This document shows, piece by piece, positions 43,701-60,600 of a stretch of DNA of 64,000 nucleotides. Source of the stretch: Omphiscola glabra (Eukaryota; Mollusca; Gastropoda; Lymnaeidae); contig OZ024795.1 of assembly GCA_964017045.1 (NCBI GenBank), forward strand, positions 52,739,350 through 52,803,349, in the 5' to 3' direction. The notes under the pieces are model-generated. The model was not told where the DNA came from. It did not search any database and saw nothing but the letters and a program-made list of their open reading frames with translations. Every line of letters starts with the position of its first letter. The stretch's first letter is position 1. The position numbers and the translations under genes are program-made.

Positions 43701-46700
43701 ACATAACTAAATCTAGACATGGTCAACAGATAACTAAGTCAAGACATGATCAACATGTAATTGGGTCTAGACATGGTCAACACATAGCTAGGTCTAGACA
43801 ACATCAACATATAACTAGGTCTAGACATGATAAACACATAAATAGATGTAGACATGGTCAAAACATAACTAGGTCTAGACAACATCAACACATAACTAGG
43901 TCTAGACAAGATCAACACAAAAATAGGTCTAGACAACATCAACACATAACTAGGACTAGACAACATCAACACATAACTAGGTCTAGACATGATCAACACA
44001 TAACTAAGTCTAGACATAATCAACACAAGTCTAGACATGATCAACACATAATTAGGTCTAGACTTGATCAACACATAATTGAGTCTAGACAGGGTCAACA
44101 CATAGCTAGGTCTAGACAACATCAACACCTAACTAGGTCTAGACATGATAAACACATAACTAGATGTAGACATGGTCAAAACATAACTAGGTCTAGACAA
44201 CATCAACACATAAATAGGTCAAGACATGATCAACACATAACTAGGTGTAGACATGGTCAAAACATAACTAGGTCTAGACAAGATCAACACATAACTAGGT
44301 CTAGACAACATCAACACGTAACTAGGTCTAGACATGATCAACAAATAACTAAGTCTAGACATGATCAACACATAAGTCTATACATGACCAACACAAGTCT
44401 AGACATGATCAACACATAACTAAGCACTAAGCAAAGACATGATCAACACATAACTAATTCTAGACATGATAAACACATAAGTCTAGACATAATCAACACA
44501 TAACTAAATCTAAACGTGATCAAAACATAACTGAGTCAAGACATGATCAACACATAACTAAGTCTAGACATGATCAACGCATAAGTCAAGATATGATCAA
44601 CACATAACTAAGTCTAGACATCATCAACACATAAGTCTAGACATGATCAACACATAGCTAAGTCTAGTCAACATCAACACATAACTAGGTCTAGACAAGA
44701 TAAAAAAATAACTAAGTCTAGACAAGATCAACTAATAACTAGGTCTAGACAACATCAACACATTACTAGGTGTAGACATCGTCAACACATAAATAGGTCT
44801 AAACAAATCAACACATAACTAGGTTTCACAAAATCAAAACATAAGTAGGTCTAGACATGATCAACACATAACTAAATCTAAACGTGATCAACACATAACT
44901 GAGTCAAGACATGATAAACACATAAGTCTAGACATGATCAACACATAACTAAGACTAGACATGATCAACACATAAGTCTAGACATGATCAACACAAGTCT
45001 AGACATGATCAACACATAACTAGGTCTAGACATAATCAACACATAATTAGGTATAGACATGGTCAACACATAATTAAGTCTAGACATGGTCAACACATAG
45101 CTAGGTCTAGACAACATCAACACATAACTAGGTGTAGACATGGTCAAAACATAACTAGGTCTAGACAACATCCACACATAACTGAGTCAAGACATGATCA
45201 ACACATAACTAAGTCTAGACATGATAAACACATTACTAGGTCTAGACAAGATGAAAACATAACTAGGTCTAGACATGATAAACACATAACTAAGTCAAGA
45301 CATGATCAACACGTTATTAGGTCTAGACATCATCAACACATAATTAAGTCTAGACATGGTCAACACATAACTAGGTGTAGACATGGTCAAAACATAACTA
45401 GGTGTAGACATGGTCAAAACATAACTAGGTCTAGACAACATCAACACATAACTGAGTCAAGACATGATCAACACATAACTAAGTCTAGACATAATCAATA
45501 CATAAGTCAAGATATGATCAACAAATAAATCTAGACATAATCAACACAAGTCTAGACATGATCAAAACATAAGTCTAGACATAATAAACACAAGTCTAGA
45601 CATGATCAACACATAACAAGGTCTAGACGTGATCAAAACATAACTAGGTCTAGACATGATCAAAACATAATTAGATCTAGACATGGTCAACACATAGATA
45701 GGTCTAGACTACATCAACATATAACTAGGTCTAGACATGATAAACACATAACTAGATGTAGACATGGTCAAAACATAACTAGGTCTAGACAAGATCAACA
45801 CATAAATAGGTCTAGACAACATCAACACATAACTAGGACTAGACAACATTAACACATAACTAGGTCTAGACATGATCAACACATAAGTCTAGACGTGATC
45901 AACTCATAACTAAGTCTAGACATGATCAACACATAAGTCTGGATATGATCAACACAAGTCTAGACATGATAAACACATAACAAGCTCTAGACGTGATCAA
46001 CACATTGCTAAGTCTAGACATGATCAACACATAATTAGGTCTAGACTTGATCAACACATAATTGAGTCTAGACAGGGTCAACACATAGCTAGGTCTAGAC
46101 AACATCAACACATAACTAGGTCTAGACAACATCAACACCTAACTAGGTCTAGACATGATAAACACATAACTAGATGTAGACATGGTCAAAACATAACTAG
46201 GTCTAGACAACATCAACACATAACTAGGTCAAGACATGATCAACACATAACTAGGTGTAGACATGGTCAAAACATAACTAGGTCTAGACGAGATCAACAC
46301 ATAACTAGGTCTAGACAACATCAACACATAACTAGGTCTAGACAAGATCAACACATAACCAGGTCTAGACAACATCAACACATAACTAGGACTAGACAAA
46401 ATCAACACATAACTAGGTCTAGACATGATCAACACATAACTAAGTCTACAAATGACCAACACATAAGTCTGGACATGACTAACACAAGTCTAGACATGAT
46501 CAACACATAACTAAGCAAAGACATGATCAAAACATAACTAATTCTAGACATGATCAACACATAACTAAGTCTACAAATGACCAACACATAAGTCTGGACA
46601 TGACTAACACAAGTCTAGACATGATCAACACATAACTAAGCAAAGACATGATCAACACATGACTAAGCAAAGACATGATCAACACATAACTAATTCTAGA

Positions 46701-49700
46701 CATGATCAACACATAAGTCGAGACATGATCAACACATAACAGGTCTAGACGTGATCAACACATAACTAAGTCTAGACATGATCAATACATAATTAGGTCT
46801 AGACATGGTGAACACATAACTAAGTCTTAGTCTAGACATGATCAAGATATAACTAAGTCTACACATTATCAAAACCTAACTAAGTCTAGTCATGATAAAC
46901 ACAAAACTAAGTCAAGATATGATTAACACATAACTAAGTCTAGACATGGTCAATACATAACTAGGTCTAGACATGGTCAATACATGACAGGTCTAGACGT
47001 AATCAACACATAATTAGGTCTAGACATGGTCAACACATAATTAAGTCTAGATATAATCAACACATAACTAATTCTAAAAGTGATCAACACATAACTGAGT
47101 CTAGACATGATCAACACATAAGTCAAGATATGATCAACACATAACTAAGTCTAGACATGATCAACACATAAGTCTAGATATGGTCAACACATAGCTAGGT
47201 CTAGACAAATCAACACATAACTAAGTCTAGACAAGATCAAAACATAACTAGATCTAGACATGATCAACACATAACTAAGTCTAGACATGATAAACACATA
47301 AGTCTAGACATAATCAACACATAACTAATTCTAAACGTGATCAACACATAACTGAGTCAAGACATGATCAACACATAACTAAGTCTAGACATGATCAACA
47401 CATAAGTCTAGACATGATCAACACAAGTCTAGACATGGTCAACACATAGCTAGGTCTAGACAACATCAACACATAACTAGGTCTAGACAATATCAACACC
47501 TAACTAGGTCTAGACATGATCAACACATAACTAGATCTACAAATGATCAACACATAACTAAGTCTAGTCATGATAAACACATAACTAGGTCTAGACATGA
47601 TCAACACATAACTGAGTCAAGATATGATCAACACATAACTAAGTCTAGACATCATCAACATATAATTAGGTCTAGACATGGTCACCACATAATTAAGTCT
47701 TGACATGGTCAACACATAGCTAGGTCTAGAAAACATCAACACATAACTAGGTCTAGACAATATCAACACCTAACTAGGTCTAGACATGATCAACACATAA
47801 CTAGGTGTAGACATGGTCAAAACATAACTAGGTCTAGACAAGATCAACACATAGCTAAATCTAGACAACATCAACACATAATTAGTTCTAGACAAGATCA
47901 ACAAATAACTAAGTCTAGACAAGATCAACACATAACTAGGTCTAGACAACATCAACACATAACTAGGACTAGACAAAATCAACACATAACTAGGTCTAGA
48001 CATGATCAACACATAACTAAGTCTACAAATGACCAACACATAAGTCTAGACATGACTAACACAAGTCTAGACATGATCAACACATAACTAAGCAAAGACA
48101 TGATCAACACATAACTAAGCAAAGACATGATCAACACATAACTAATTCTAGACATGATCAACACATAAGTCGAGACATGATCAACACATAAGTCGAGACA
48201 TGATCAACACATAACAGGTCTAGAAGTGATCAACACATAACTAAGTCTAGACATGATCAATACATAATTAGGTCTAGACATGGTGAACACATAACTAAGT
48301 CTTAGTCTAGACATGATCAAGATATAACTAAGTCTACACATTATCAAAACCTAACTAAGTCTAGTCATGATAAACACATAACTAAGTCAAGATATGATTA
48401 ACACATAACTAAGTCTAGACATGGTCAATACATAACTAGGTCTAGACATGGTCAATACATAACTAGGTCTAGACATGGTCAATACATGACAGGTCTAGAC
48501 GTAATCAACACATAATTAGGTCTAGACATGGTCAACACATAACTAAGTCTAGATATAATCAACACATAACTAATTCTAAAAGTGATCAACACATAACTGA
48601 GTCTAGACATGATCAACACATAAGTCAAGATATGATCAACACATAACTAAGTCTAGACATGATCAACACATAAGTCTAGATATGGTCAACACATAGCTAG
48701 GTCTAGACAAATCAACACATAACTAAGTCTAGACAAGATCAACACATAACTAAGTCTAGACATGATAAACACATAAGTCTAGACATAATCAACACATAAC
48801 TAATTCTAAACGTGATCAACACATAACTGAGTCAAGACATGATCAACACATAACTAAGTCTAGACATGATCAACACATAAGTCTAGACATGATCAACACA
48901 AGTCTAGACATGGTCAACACATAGCTAGGTCTAGACAACATCAACACATAACTAGATCTACAAATGATCAACACATAACTAAGTCTAGACATGATCAACA
49001 CATAACTAAGTCAAGATATAATCAACACATAACTAAGTCTAGACATCATCAACACATAATTAGGTCTAGACATGGTCACCACATAATTAAGTCTAGACAT
49101 GGTCAACACATAGCTAGGTCTAGAAAACATCAACACATAACTAGGTCTAGACAATATCAACACCTAACTAGGTCTAGACATGATCAACACATAACTAGGT
49201 GTAGACATGGTCAAAACATAACTAGGTCTAGACAAGATCAACACATAGCTAAATCTAGACAACATCAACACATATCTAGGTGTAGACATGGTCATCACAT
49301 AAATAGGTCAAGACGAATTAACACATAACTAGGTCTAGACAAGATCAAAACATAACTAGGTCTAGACATGATCAACACATAACTGAGTCAACACATGAGC
49401 AACACATAACTAAGTCTAGACATGTTCAACACATAAGTCTATACATCGTCAACACATAGCTAGGTCTAGACAAATCAACACATAACTAGGTCTAGACAAG
49501 ATCAAAACATAACTAGATCTAGACATGATCAACACATAATTAGGTCTAGACTTGGTCACCACATAATTAAGTCTAGACATGGTCAACACATAGCTAGGTC
49601 TAGAAAACATCAACACATAACTAGGTCTAGACAATATCAACACCTAACTAGGTCTAGACATGATCAACACATAACTAGGTGTAGACATGGTCAAATCATA

Positions 49701-52359
49701 ACTAGGTCTATACAAGATCAACACATAGCTAAATCTAGACAACATCAACACATAATTAGTTCTAGACAAGATCAACAAATAACTAAGTCTAGACAAGATC
49801 AACACATAACTAGGTCTAGACAACATCAACACATAACTAGGACTAGACAAAATCAACACATAACTAGGTCTAGACATGATCAACACATAACTAAGTCTAC
49901 AAATGACCAACACATAAGTCTAGACATGACTAACACAAGTCTAGACATGATCAACACATAACTAAGCAAAGACATGATCAACACATAACTAATTCTAGAC
50001 ATGATCAACACATAAGTCGAGACATGATCAACACATAAGTCGAGACATGATCAACACATAACAGGTCTAGAAGTGATCAACACATAACTAAGTCTAGACA
50101 TGATCAATACATAATTAGGTCTAGACATGGTGAACACATAACTAAGTCTTAGTCTAGACATGATCAAGATATAACTAAGTCTACAGATTATCAAAACATA
50201 ACTATGTCTAGTCATGATAAACACATAACTAATTCAAGATATGGTTATCACATAACTAAGTCTAGACATGGTCAATACATAACTAGGTCTAGACATGGTC
50301 AATACATGACAGGTCTAGACGTAATCAACACATAATTAGGTCTAGACATGGTCAACACAAAACTAAGTCTAGATATAATCAACACATAACTAATTCTAAA
50401 AGTGATCAACACATAACTGAGTCTAGACATGATCAACACATAAGTCAAGATATGATCAACACATAACTAAGTCTAGACATGATCAACACATAAGTCTAGA
50501 TATGGTCAACACATAGCTAGGTCTAGACAAATCAACACATAACTAAGTCTAGACATGATCAACACATAACTAAGTCAACACATGATCAACACATAACTAA
50601 GTCTAGACATGATAAACACATAAGTCTAGACATAATCAACACATAACTAATTCTAAACGTGATCAACACATAACTGAGTCAAGACATGATCAACACATAA
50701 CTAAGTCTAGACATGATCAACACATAAGTCTAGACATGATCAACACAAGTCTAGACATGGTCAACACATAGCTAGGTCTAGACAACATCAACACATAACT
50801 AGGTCTAGACAATATCAACACCTAACTAGGTCTAGACATGATCAACACATAACTAGATCTACAAATGATCAACACATAACTAAGTCTAGTCATGATAAAC
50901 ACATAACTAGGTCTAGACATGATCAACACATAACTGAGTCAAGATATGATCAACACATAACTAAGTCTAGACATCATCAACATATAATTAGGTCTAGACA
51001 TGGTCACCACATAATTAAGTCTTGACATGGTCAACACATAGCTAGGTCTAGAAAACATCAACACATAACTAGGTCTAGACATGATCAACACATAACTAGG
51101 TGTAGACATGGTCAAAACATAACTAGGTCTAGACAAGATCAACACATAGCTAAATCTAGACAACATCAACACATAATTAGTTCTAGACAAGATCAACAAA
51201 TAACTAAGTCTAGACAAGATCAACACATAACTAGGTCTAGACAACATCAACACATAACTAGGACTAGACAAAATCAACACATAACTAGGTCTAGACATGA
51301 TCAACACATAACTAAGTCTACAAATGACCAACACATAAGTCTAGACATGACTAACACAAGTCTAGACATGATCAACACATAACTAGCAAAGACATGATCA
51401 ACACATAACTAAGCAAAGACATGATCAACACATAACTAATTCTAGACATGATCAACACATAAGTCGAGACATGATCAACACATAAGTCGAGACATGATCA
51501 ACACATAACAGGTCTAGACGTGATCAACACATAACTAAGTCTAGACATGATCAATACATAATTAGGTCTAGACATGGTGAACACATAACTAAGTCTTAGT
51601 CTAGACATGATCAAGATATAACTAAGTCTACACATTATCAAAACCTAACTAAGTCTAGTCATGATAAACACATAACTAAGTCAAGATATGATTAACACAT
51701 AACTAAGTCTAGACATGGTCAATACATAACTAGGTCTAGACATGGTCAATACATAACTAGGTCTAGACATGGTCAATACATGACAGGTCTAGACGTAATC
51801 AACACATAATTAGGTCTAGACATGGTCAACACATAACTAAGTCTAGATATAATCAACACATAACTAATTCTAAAAGTGATCAACACATAACTGAGTCTAG
51901 ACATGATCAACACATAAGTCAAGATATGATCAACACATAACTAAGTCTAGACATGATCAACACATAAGTCTAGATATGGTCAACACATAGCTAGGTCTAG
52001 ACAAATCAACACATAACTAAGTCTAGACAAGATCAACACATAACTAAGTCTAGACATGATAAACACATAAGTCTAGACATAATCAACACATAACTAATTC
52101 TAAACGTGATCAACACATAACTGAGTCAAGACATGATCAACACATAACTAAGTCTAGACATGATCAACACATAAGTCTAGACATGATCAACACAAGTCTA
52201 GACATGGTCAACACATAGCTAGGTCTAGACAACATCAACACATAACTAGATCTACAAATGATCAACACATAACTAAGTCTAGACATGATCAACACATAAC
52301 TAAGTCAAGATATGATCAACACATAACTAAGTCTAGACATCATCAACACATAATTAGGT

Positions 52360-53450
52360 CTAGACATGGTCACCACATAATTAAGTCTAGACATGGTCAA
52401 CACATAGCTAGGTCTAGAAAACATCAACACATAACTAGGTCTAGACAATATCAACACCTAACTAGGTCTAGACATGATCAACACATAACTAGGTGTAGAC
52501 ATGGTCAAAACATAACTAGGTCTAGACAAGATCAACACATAGCTAAATCTAGACAACATCAACACCTATCTAGGTGTAGACATGGTCATCACATAAATAG
52601 GTCAAGACGAATTAACACATAACTAGGTCTAGACAAGATCAAAACATAACTAGGTCTAGACATGATCAACACATAACTGAGTCAACACATGAGCAACACA
52701 TAACTAAGTCTAGACATGTTCAACACATAAGTCTATACATCGTCAACACATAGCTAGGTCTAGACAAATCAACACATAACTAGGTCTAGACAAGATCAAA
52801 ACATAACTAGATCTAGACATGATCAACACATAATTAGGTCTAGACTTGGTCACCACATAATTAAGTCTAGACATGGTCAACACATAGCTAGGTCTAGAAA
52901 ACATCAACACATAACTAGGTCTAGACAATATCAACACCTAACTAGGTCTAGACATGATCAACACATAACTAGGTGTAGACATGGTCAAAACATAACTAGG
53001 TCTAGACAAGATCAACACATAGCTAAATCTAGACAACATCAACACATATCTAGGTGTAGACATGGTCATCACATAAATAGGTCAAGACGAATTAACACAT
53101 AACTAGGTCTAGACAAGATCAAAACATAACTAGGTCTAGACATGATCAACACATAACTGAGTCAACACATGAGCAACACATAACTAAGTCTAGACATGTT
53201 CAACACATAAGTCTATACATCGTCAACACATAGCTAGGTCTAGACAACACAACACATAACTAGGTCTAGACAAGATCAAAACATAACTAGATCTAGACAT
53301 GATCAACACATAATTAGGTCTAGACTTGGTCACCACATAATTAAGTCTAGACATGGTCAACACATAGCTAGGTCTAGAAAACATCAACACATAACTAGGT
53401 CTAGACAATATCAACACCTAACTAGGTCTAGACATGATCAACACATAACT
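52360..53450. repeat. 480-bp tandem block (also at about 59424-60514)
   Basis: CGTCAACACATAGCTAGG at 52741 recurs at 53221, and CTAGACAATATCAACACC at 52441 recurs at 52921 and 53401. The pair is present again 7064 bp downstream. Confidence 0.9.
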
Positions 53451-55061
53451 AGGTGTAGACATGGTCAAATCATAACTAGGTCTATACAAGATCAACACAT
53501 AGCTAAATCTAGACAACATCAACACATAATTAGTTCTAGACAAGATCAACAAATAACTAAGTCTAGACAAGATCAACACATAACTAGGTCTAGACAACAT
53601 CAACACATAACTAGGACTAGACAAAATCAACACATAACTAGGTCTAGACATGATCAACACATAACTAAGTCTACAAATGACCAACACATAAGTCTAGACA
53701 TGACTAACACAAGTCTAGACATGATCAACACATAACTAAGCAAAGACATGATCAACACATAACTAATTCTAGACATAATCAACACATAAGTCGAGACATG
53801 ATCAACACATAAGTCGAGACATGATCAACACATAACAGGTCTAGACGTGATCAACACATAACTAAGTCTAGACATGATCAATACATAATTAGGTCTAGAC
53901 ATGGTGAACACATAACTAAGTCTTAGTCTAGACATGATCAAGATATAACTAAGTCTACAGATTATCAAAACATAACTATGTCTAGTCATGATAAACACAT
54001 AACTAATTCAAGATATGGTTATCACATAACTAAGTCTAGACATGGTCAATACATAACTAGGTCTAGACATGGTCAATACATGACAGGTCTAGACGTAATC
54101 AACACATAATTAGGTCTAGACATGGTCAACACAAAACTAAGTCTAGATATAATCAACACATAACTAATTCTAAAAGTGATCAACACATAACTGAGTCTAG
54201 ACATGATCAACACATAAGTCAAGATATGATCAACACATAACTAAGTCTAGACATGATCAACACATAAGTCTAGATATGGTCAACACATAGCTAGGTCTAG
54301 ACAAATCAACACATAACTAAGTCTAGACATGATCAACACATAACTAAGTCAACACATGATCAACACATAACTAAGTCTAGACATGATAAACACATAAGTC
54401 TAGACATAATCAACACATAACTAAGTCTAAACGTGATCAACACATAACTGAGTCAAGACATGATCAACACATAACTAAGTCTAGACATGATCAACACATA
54501 AGTCTAGACATGATCAACACAAGTCTAGACATGGTCAACACATAGCTAGGTCTAGACAACATCAACACATAACTAGGTCTAGACAATATCAACACCTAAC
54601 TAGGTCTAGACATGATCAACACATAACTAGATCTACATATGATCAACACATAACTAAGTCTAGTCATGATAAACACATAACTAGGTCTAGACATAATCAA
54701 CACATAACTAAGTCAAGATATGATCAACACATAACTAAGTCTAGACATCATCAACATATAATTAGGTCTAGACATGGTCACCACATAATTAAGTCTTGAC
54801 ATGGTCAACACATAGCTAGGTCTAGAAAACATCAACACATAACTAGGTCTAGACAATATCAACACCTAACTAGGTCTAGACATGATCAACACATAACTAG
54901 GTGTAGACATGGTCAAAACATAACTAGGTCTAGACAAGATCAACACATAGCTAAATCTAGACAACATCAACACATAATTAGTTCTAGACAAGATCAACAA
55001 ATAACTAAGTCTAGACAAGATCAACACATAACTAGGTCTAGACAACATCAACACATAACTA

Positions 55062-57635
55062 GGACTAGACAAAATCAACACATAACTAGGTCTAGACATG
55101 ATCAACACATAACTAAGTCTACAAATGACCAACACATAAGTCTAGACATGACTAACACAAGTCTAGACATGATCAACACATAACTAAGCAAAGACATGAT
55201 CAACACATAACTAAGCAAAGACATGATCAACACATAACTAATTCTAGACATGATCAACACATAAGTCGAGACATGATCAACACATAAGTCGAGACATGAT
55301 CAACACATAACAGGTCTAGACGTGATCAACACATAACTAAGTCTAGACATGATCAATACATAATTAGGTCTAGACATGGTGAACACATAACTAAGTCTTA
55401 GTCTAGACATGATCAAGATATAACTAAGTCTACACATTATCAAAACCTAACTAAGTCTAGTCATGATAAACACATAACTAAGTCAAGATATGATTAACAC
55501 ATAACTAAGTCTAGACATGGTCAATACATAACTAGGTCTAGACATGGTCAATACATAACTAGGTCTAGACATGGTCAATACATAACTAGGACTAGACAAA
55601 ATCAACACATAACTAGGTCTAGACATGATCAACACATAACTAAGTCTACAAATGACCAACACATAAGTCTAGACATGACTAACACAAGTCTAGACATGAT
55701 CAACACATAACTAAGCAAAGACATGATCAACACATAACTAATTCTAGACATAATCAACACATAAGTCGAGACATGATCAACACATAAGTCGAGACATGAT
55801 CAACACATAACAGGTCTAGACGTGATCAACACATAACTAAGTCTAGACATGATCAATACATAATTAGGTCTAGACATGGTGAACACATAACTAAGTCTTA
55901 GTCTAGACATGATCAAGATATAACTAAGTCTACAGATTATCAAAACATAACTATGTCTAGTCATGATAAACACATAACTAATTCAAGATATGGTTATCAC
56001 ATAACTAAGTCTAGACATGGTCAATACATAACTAGGTCTAGACATGGTCAATACATGACAGGTCTAGACGTAATCAACACATAATTAGGTCTAGACATGG
56101 TCAACACAAAACTAAGTCTAGATATAATCAACACATAACTAATTCTAAAAGTGATCAACACATAACTGAGTCTAGACATGATCAACACATAAGTCAAGAT
56201 ATGATCAACACATAACTAAGTCTAGACATGATCAACACATAAGTCTAGATATGGTCAACACATAGCTAGGTCTAGACAAATCAACACATAACTAAGTCTA
56301 GACATGATCAACACATAACTAGGTCTAGACAACATCAACACATAACTAGGACTAGACAAAATCAACACATAACTAGGTCTAGACATGATCAACACATAAC
56401 TAAGTCTACAAATGACCAACACATAAGTCTAGACATGACTAACACAAGTCTAGACATGATCAACACATAACTAAGCAAAGACATGATCAACACATAACTA
56501 AGCAAAGACATGATCAACACATAACTAATTCTAGACATGATCAACACATAAGTCGAGACATGATCAACACATAAGTCGAGACATGATCAACACATAACAG
56601 GTCTAGACGTGATCAACACATAACTAAGTCTAGACATGATCAATACATAATTAGGTCTAGACATGGTGAACACATAACTAAGTCTTAGTCTAGACATGAT
56701 CAAGATATAACTAAGTCTACACATTATCAAAACCTAACTAAGTCTAGTCATGATAAACACATAACTAAGTCAAGATATGATTAACACATAACTAAGTCTA
56801 GACATGGTCAATACATAACTAGGTCTAGACATGGTCAATACATAACTAGGTCTAGACATGGTCAATACATAACTAGGACTAGACAAAATCAACACATAAC
56901 TAGGTCTAGACATGATCAACACATAACTAAGTCTACAAATGACCAACACATAAGTCTAGACATGACTAACACAAGTCTAGACATGATCAACACATAACTA
57001 AGCAAAGACATGATCAACACATAACTAATTCTAGACATAATCAACACATAAGTCGAGACATGATCAACACATAAGTCGAGACATGATCAACACATAACAG
57101 GTCTAGACGTGATCAACACATAACTAAGTCTAGACATGATCAATACATAATTAGGTCTAGACATGGTGAACACATAACTAAGTCTTAGTCTAGACATGAT
57201 CAAGATATAACTAAGTCTACAGATTATCAAAACATAACTATGTCTAGTCATGATAAACACATAACTAATTCAAGATATGGTTATCACATAACTAAGTCTA
57301 GACATGGTCAATACATAACTAGGTCTAGACATGGTCAATACATGACAGGTCTAGACGTAATCAACACATAATTAGGTCTAGACATGGTCAACACAAAACT
57401 AAGTCTAGATATAATCAACACATAACTAATTCTAAAAGTGATCAACACATAACTGAGTCTAGACATGATCAACACATAAGTCAAGATATGATCAACACAT
57501 AACTAAGTCTAGACATGATCAACACATAAGTCTAGATATGGTCAACACATAGCTAGGTCTAGACAAATCAACACATAACTAAGTCTAGACATGATCAACA
57601 CATAACTAAGTCAACACATGATCAACACATAACTA
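55062..57635. repeat. 1287-bp tandem block, two copies
   Basis: GGACTAGACAAAATC occurs at 55062, 55589, 56349 and 56875, giving two internal spacings of about 527 and 760 that repeat every 1286-1287 bp. The block lies between the two 7064-bp partners. Confidence 0.88.
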
Positions 57636-60600
57636 AGTCTAGACATGATAAACACATAAGTCTAGACATAATCAACACATAACTAAGTCTAAACGTGATC
57701 AACACATAACTGAGTCAAGACATGATCAACACATAACTAAGTCTAGACATGATCAACACATAAGTCTAGACATGATCAACACAAGTCTAGACATGGTCAA
57801 CACATAGCTAGGTCTAGACAACATCAACACATAACTAGGTCTAGACAATATCAACACCTAACTAGGTCTAGACATGATCAACACATAACTAGATCTACAT
57901 ATGATCAACACATAACTAAGTCTAGTCATGATAAACACATAACTAGGTCTAGACATGATCAACACATAACTAAGTCAAGATATGATCAACACATAACTAA
58001 GTCTAGACATCATCAACATATAATTAGGTCTAGACATGGTCACCACATAATTAAGTCTTGACATGGTCAACACATAGCTAGGTCTAGAAAACATCAACAC
58101 ATAACTAGGTCTAGACAATATCAACACCTAACTAGGTCTAGACATGATCAACACATAACTAGGTGTAGACATGGTCAAAACATAACTAGGTCTAGACAAG
58201 ATCAACACATAGCTAAATCTAGACAACATCAACACATAATTAGTTCTAGACAAGATCAACAAATAACTAAGTCTAGACAAGATCAACACATAACTAGGTC
58301 TAGACAACATCAACACATAACTAGGACTAGACAAAATCAACACATAACTAGGTCTAGACATGATCAACACATAACTAAGTCTACAAATGACCAACACATA
58401 AGTCTAGACATGACTAACACAAGTCTAGACATGATCAACACATAACTAAGCAAAGACATGATCAACACATAACTAAGCAAAGACATGATCAACACATAAC
58501 TAATTCTAGACATGATCAACACATAAGTCGAGACATGATCAACACATAAGTCGAGACATGATCAACACATAACAGGTCTAGACGTGATCAACACATAACT
58601 AAGTCTAGACATGATCAATACATAATTAGGTCTAGACATGGTGAACACATAACTAAGTCTTAGTCTAGACATGATCAAGATATAACTAAGTCTACACATT
58701 ATCAAAACCTAACTAAGTCTAGTCATGATAAACACATAACTAAGTCAAGATATGATTAACACATAACTAAGTCTAGACATGGTCAATACATAACTAGGTC
58801 TAGACATGGTCAATACATAACTAGGTCTAGACATGGTCAATACATGACAGGTCTAGACGTAATCAACACATAATTAGGTCTAGACATGGTCAACACATAA
58901 CTAAGTCTAGATATAATCAACACATAACTAATTCTAAAAGTGATCAACACATAACTGAGTCTAGACATGATCAACACATAAGTCAAGATATGATCAACAC
59001 ATAACTAAGTCTAGACATGATCAACACATAAGTCTAGATATGGTCAACACATAGCTAGGTCTAGACAAATCAACACATAACTAAGTCTAGACAAGATCAA
59101 CACATAACTAAGTCTAGACATGATAAACACATAAGTCTAGACATAATCAACACATAACTAATTCTAAACGTGATCAACACATAACTGAGTCAAGACATGA
59201 TCAACACATAACTAAGTCTAGACATGATCAACACATAAGTCTAGACATGATCAACACAAGTCTAGACATGGTCAACACATAGCTAGGTCTAGACAACATC
59301 AACACATAACTAGATCTACAAATGATCAACACATAACTAAGTCTAGACATGATCAACACATAACTAAGTCAAGATATGATCAACACATAACTAAGTCTAG
59401 ACACCATCAACACATAATTAGGTCTAGACATGGTCACCACATAATTAAGTCTAGACATGGTCAACACATAGCTAGGTCTAGAAAACATCAACACATAACT
59501 AGGTCTAGACAATATCAACACCTAACTAGGTCTAGACATGATCAACACATAACTAGGTGTAGACATGGTCAAAACATAACTAGGTCTAGACAAGATCAAC
59601 ACATAGCTAAATCTAGACAACATCAACACATATCTAGGTGTAGACATGGTCATCACATAAATAGGTCAAGACGAATTAACACATAACTAGGTCTAGACAA
59701 GATCAAAACATAACTAGGTCTAGACATGATCAACACATAACTGAGTCAACACATGAGCAACACATAACTAAGTCTAGACATGTTCAACACATAAGTCTAT
59801 ACATCGTCAACACATAGCTAGGTCTAGACAAATCAACACATAACTAGGTCTAGACAAGATCAAAACATAACTAGATCTAGACATGATCAACACATAATTA
59901 GGTCTAGACTTGGTCACCACATAATTAAGTCTAGACATGGTCAACACATAGCTAGGTCTAGAAAACATCAACACATAACTAGGTCTAGACAATATCAACA
60001 CCTAACTAGGTCTAGACATGATCAACACATAACTAGGTGTAGACATGGTCAAAACATAACTAGGTCTAGACAAGATCAACACATAGCTAAATCTAGACAA
60101 CATCAACACATATCTAGGTGTAGACATGGTCATCACATAAATAGGTCAAGACGAATTAACACATAACTAGGTCTAGACAAGATCAAAACATAACTAGGTC
60201 TAGACATGATCAACACATAACTGAGTCAACACATGAGCAACACATAACTAAGTCTAGACATGTTCAACACATAAGTCTATACATCGTCAACACATAGCTA
60301 GGTCTAGACAACACAACACATAACTAGGTCTAGACAAGATCAAAACATAACTAGATCTAGACATGATCAACACATAATTAGGTCTAGACTTGGTCACCAC
60401 ATAATTAAGTCTAGACATGGTCAACACATAGCTAGGTCTAGAAAACATCAACACATAACTAGGTCTAGACAATATCAACACCTAACTAGGTCTAGACATG
60501 ATCAACACATAACTAGGTGTAGACATGGTCAAATCATAACTAGGTCTATACAAGATCAACACATAGCTAAATCTAGACAACATCAACACATAATTAGTTC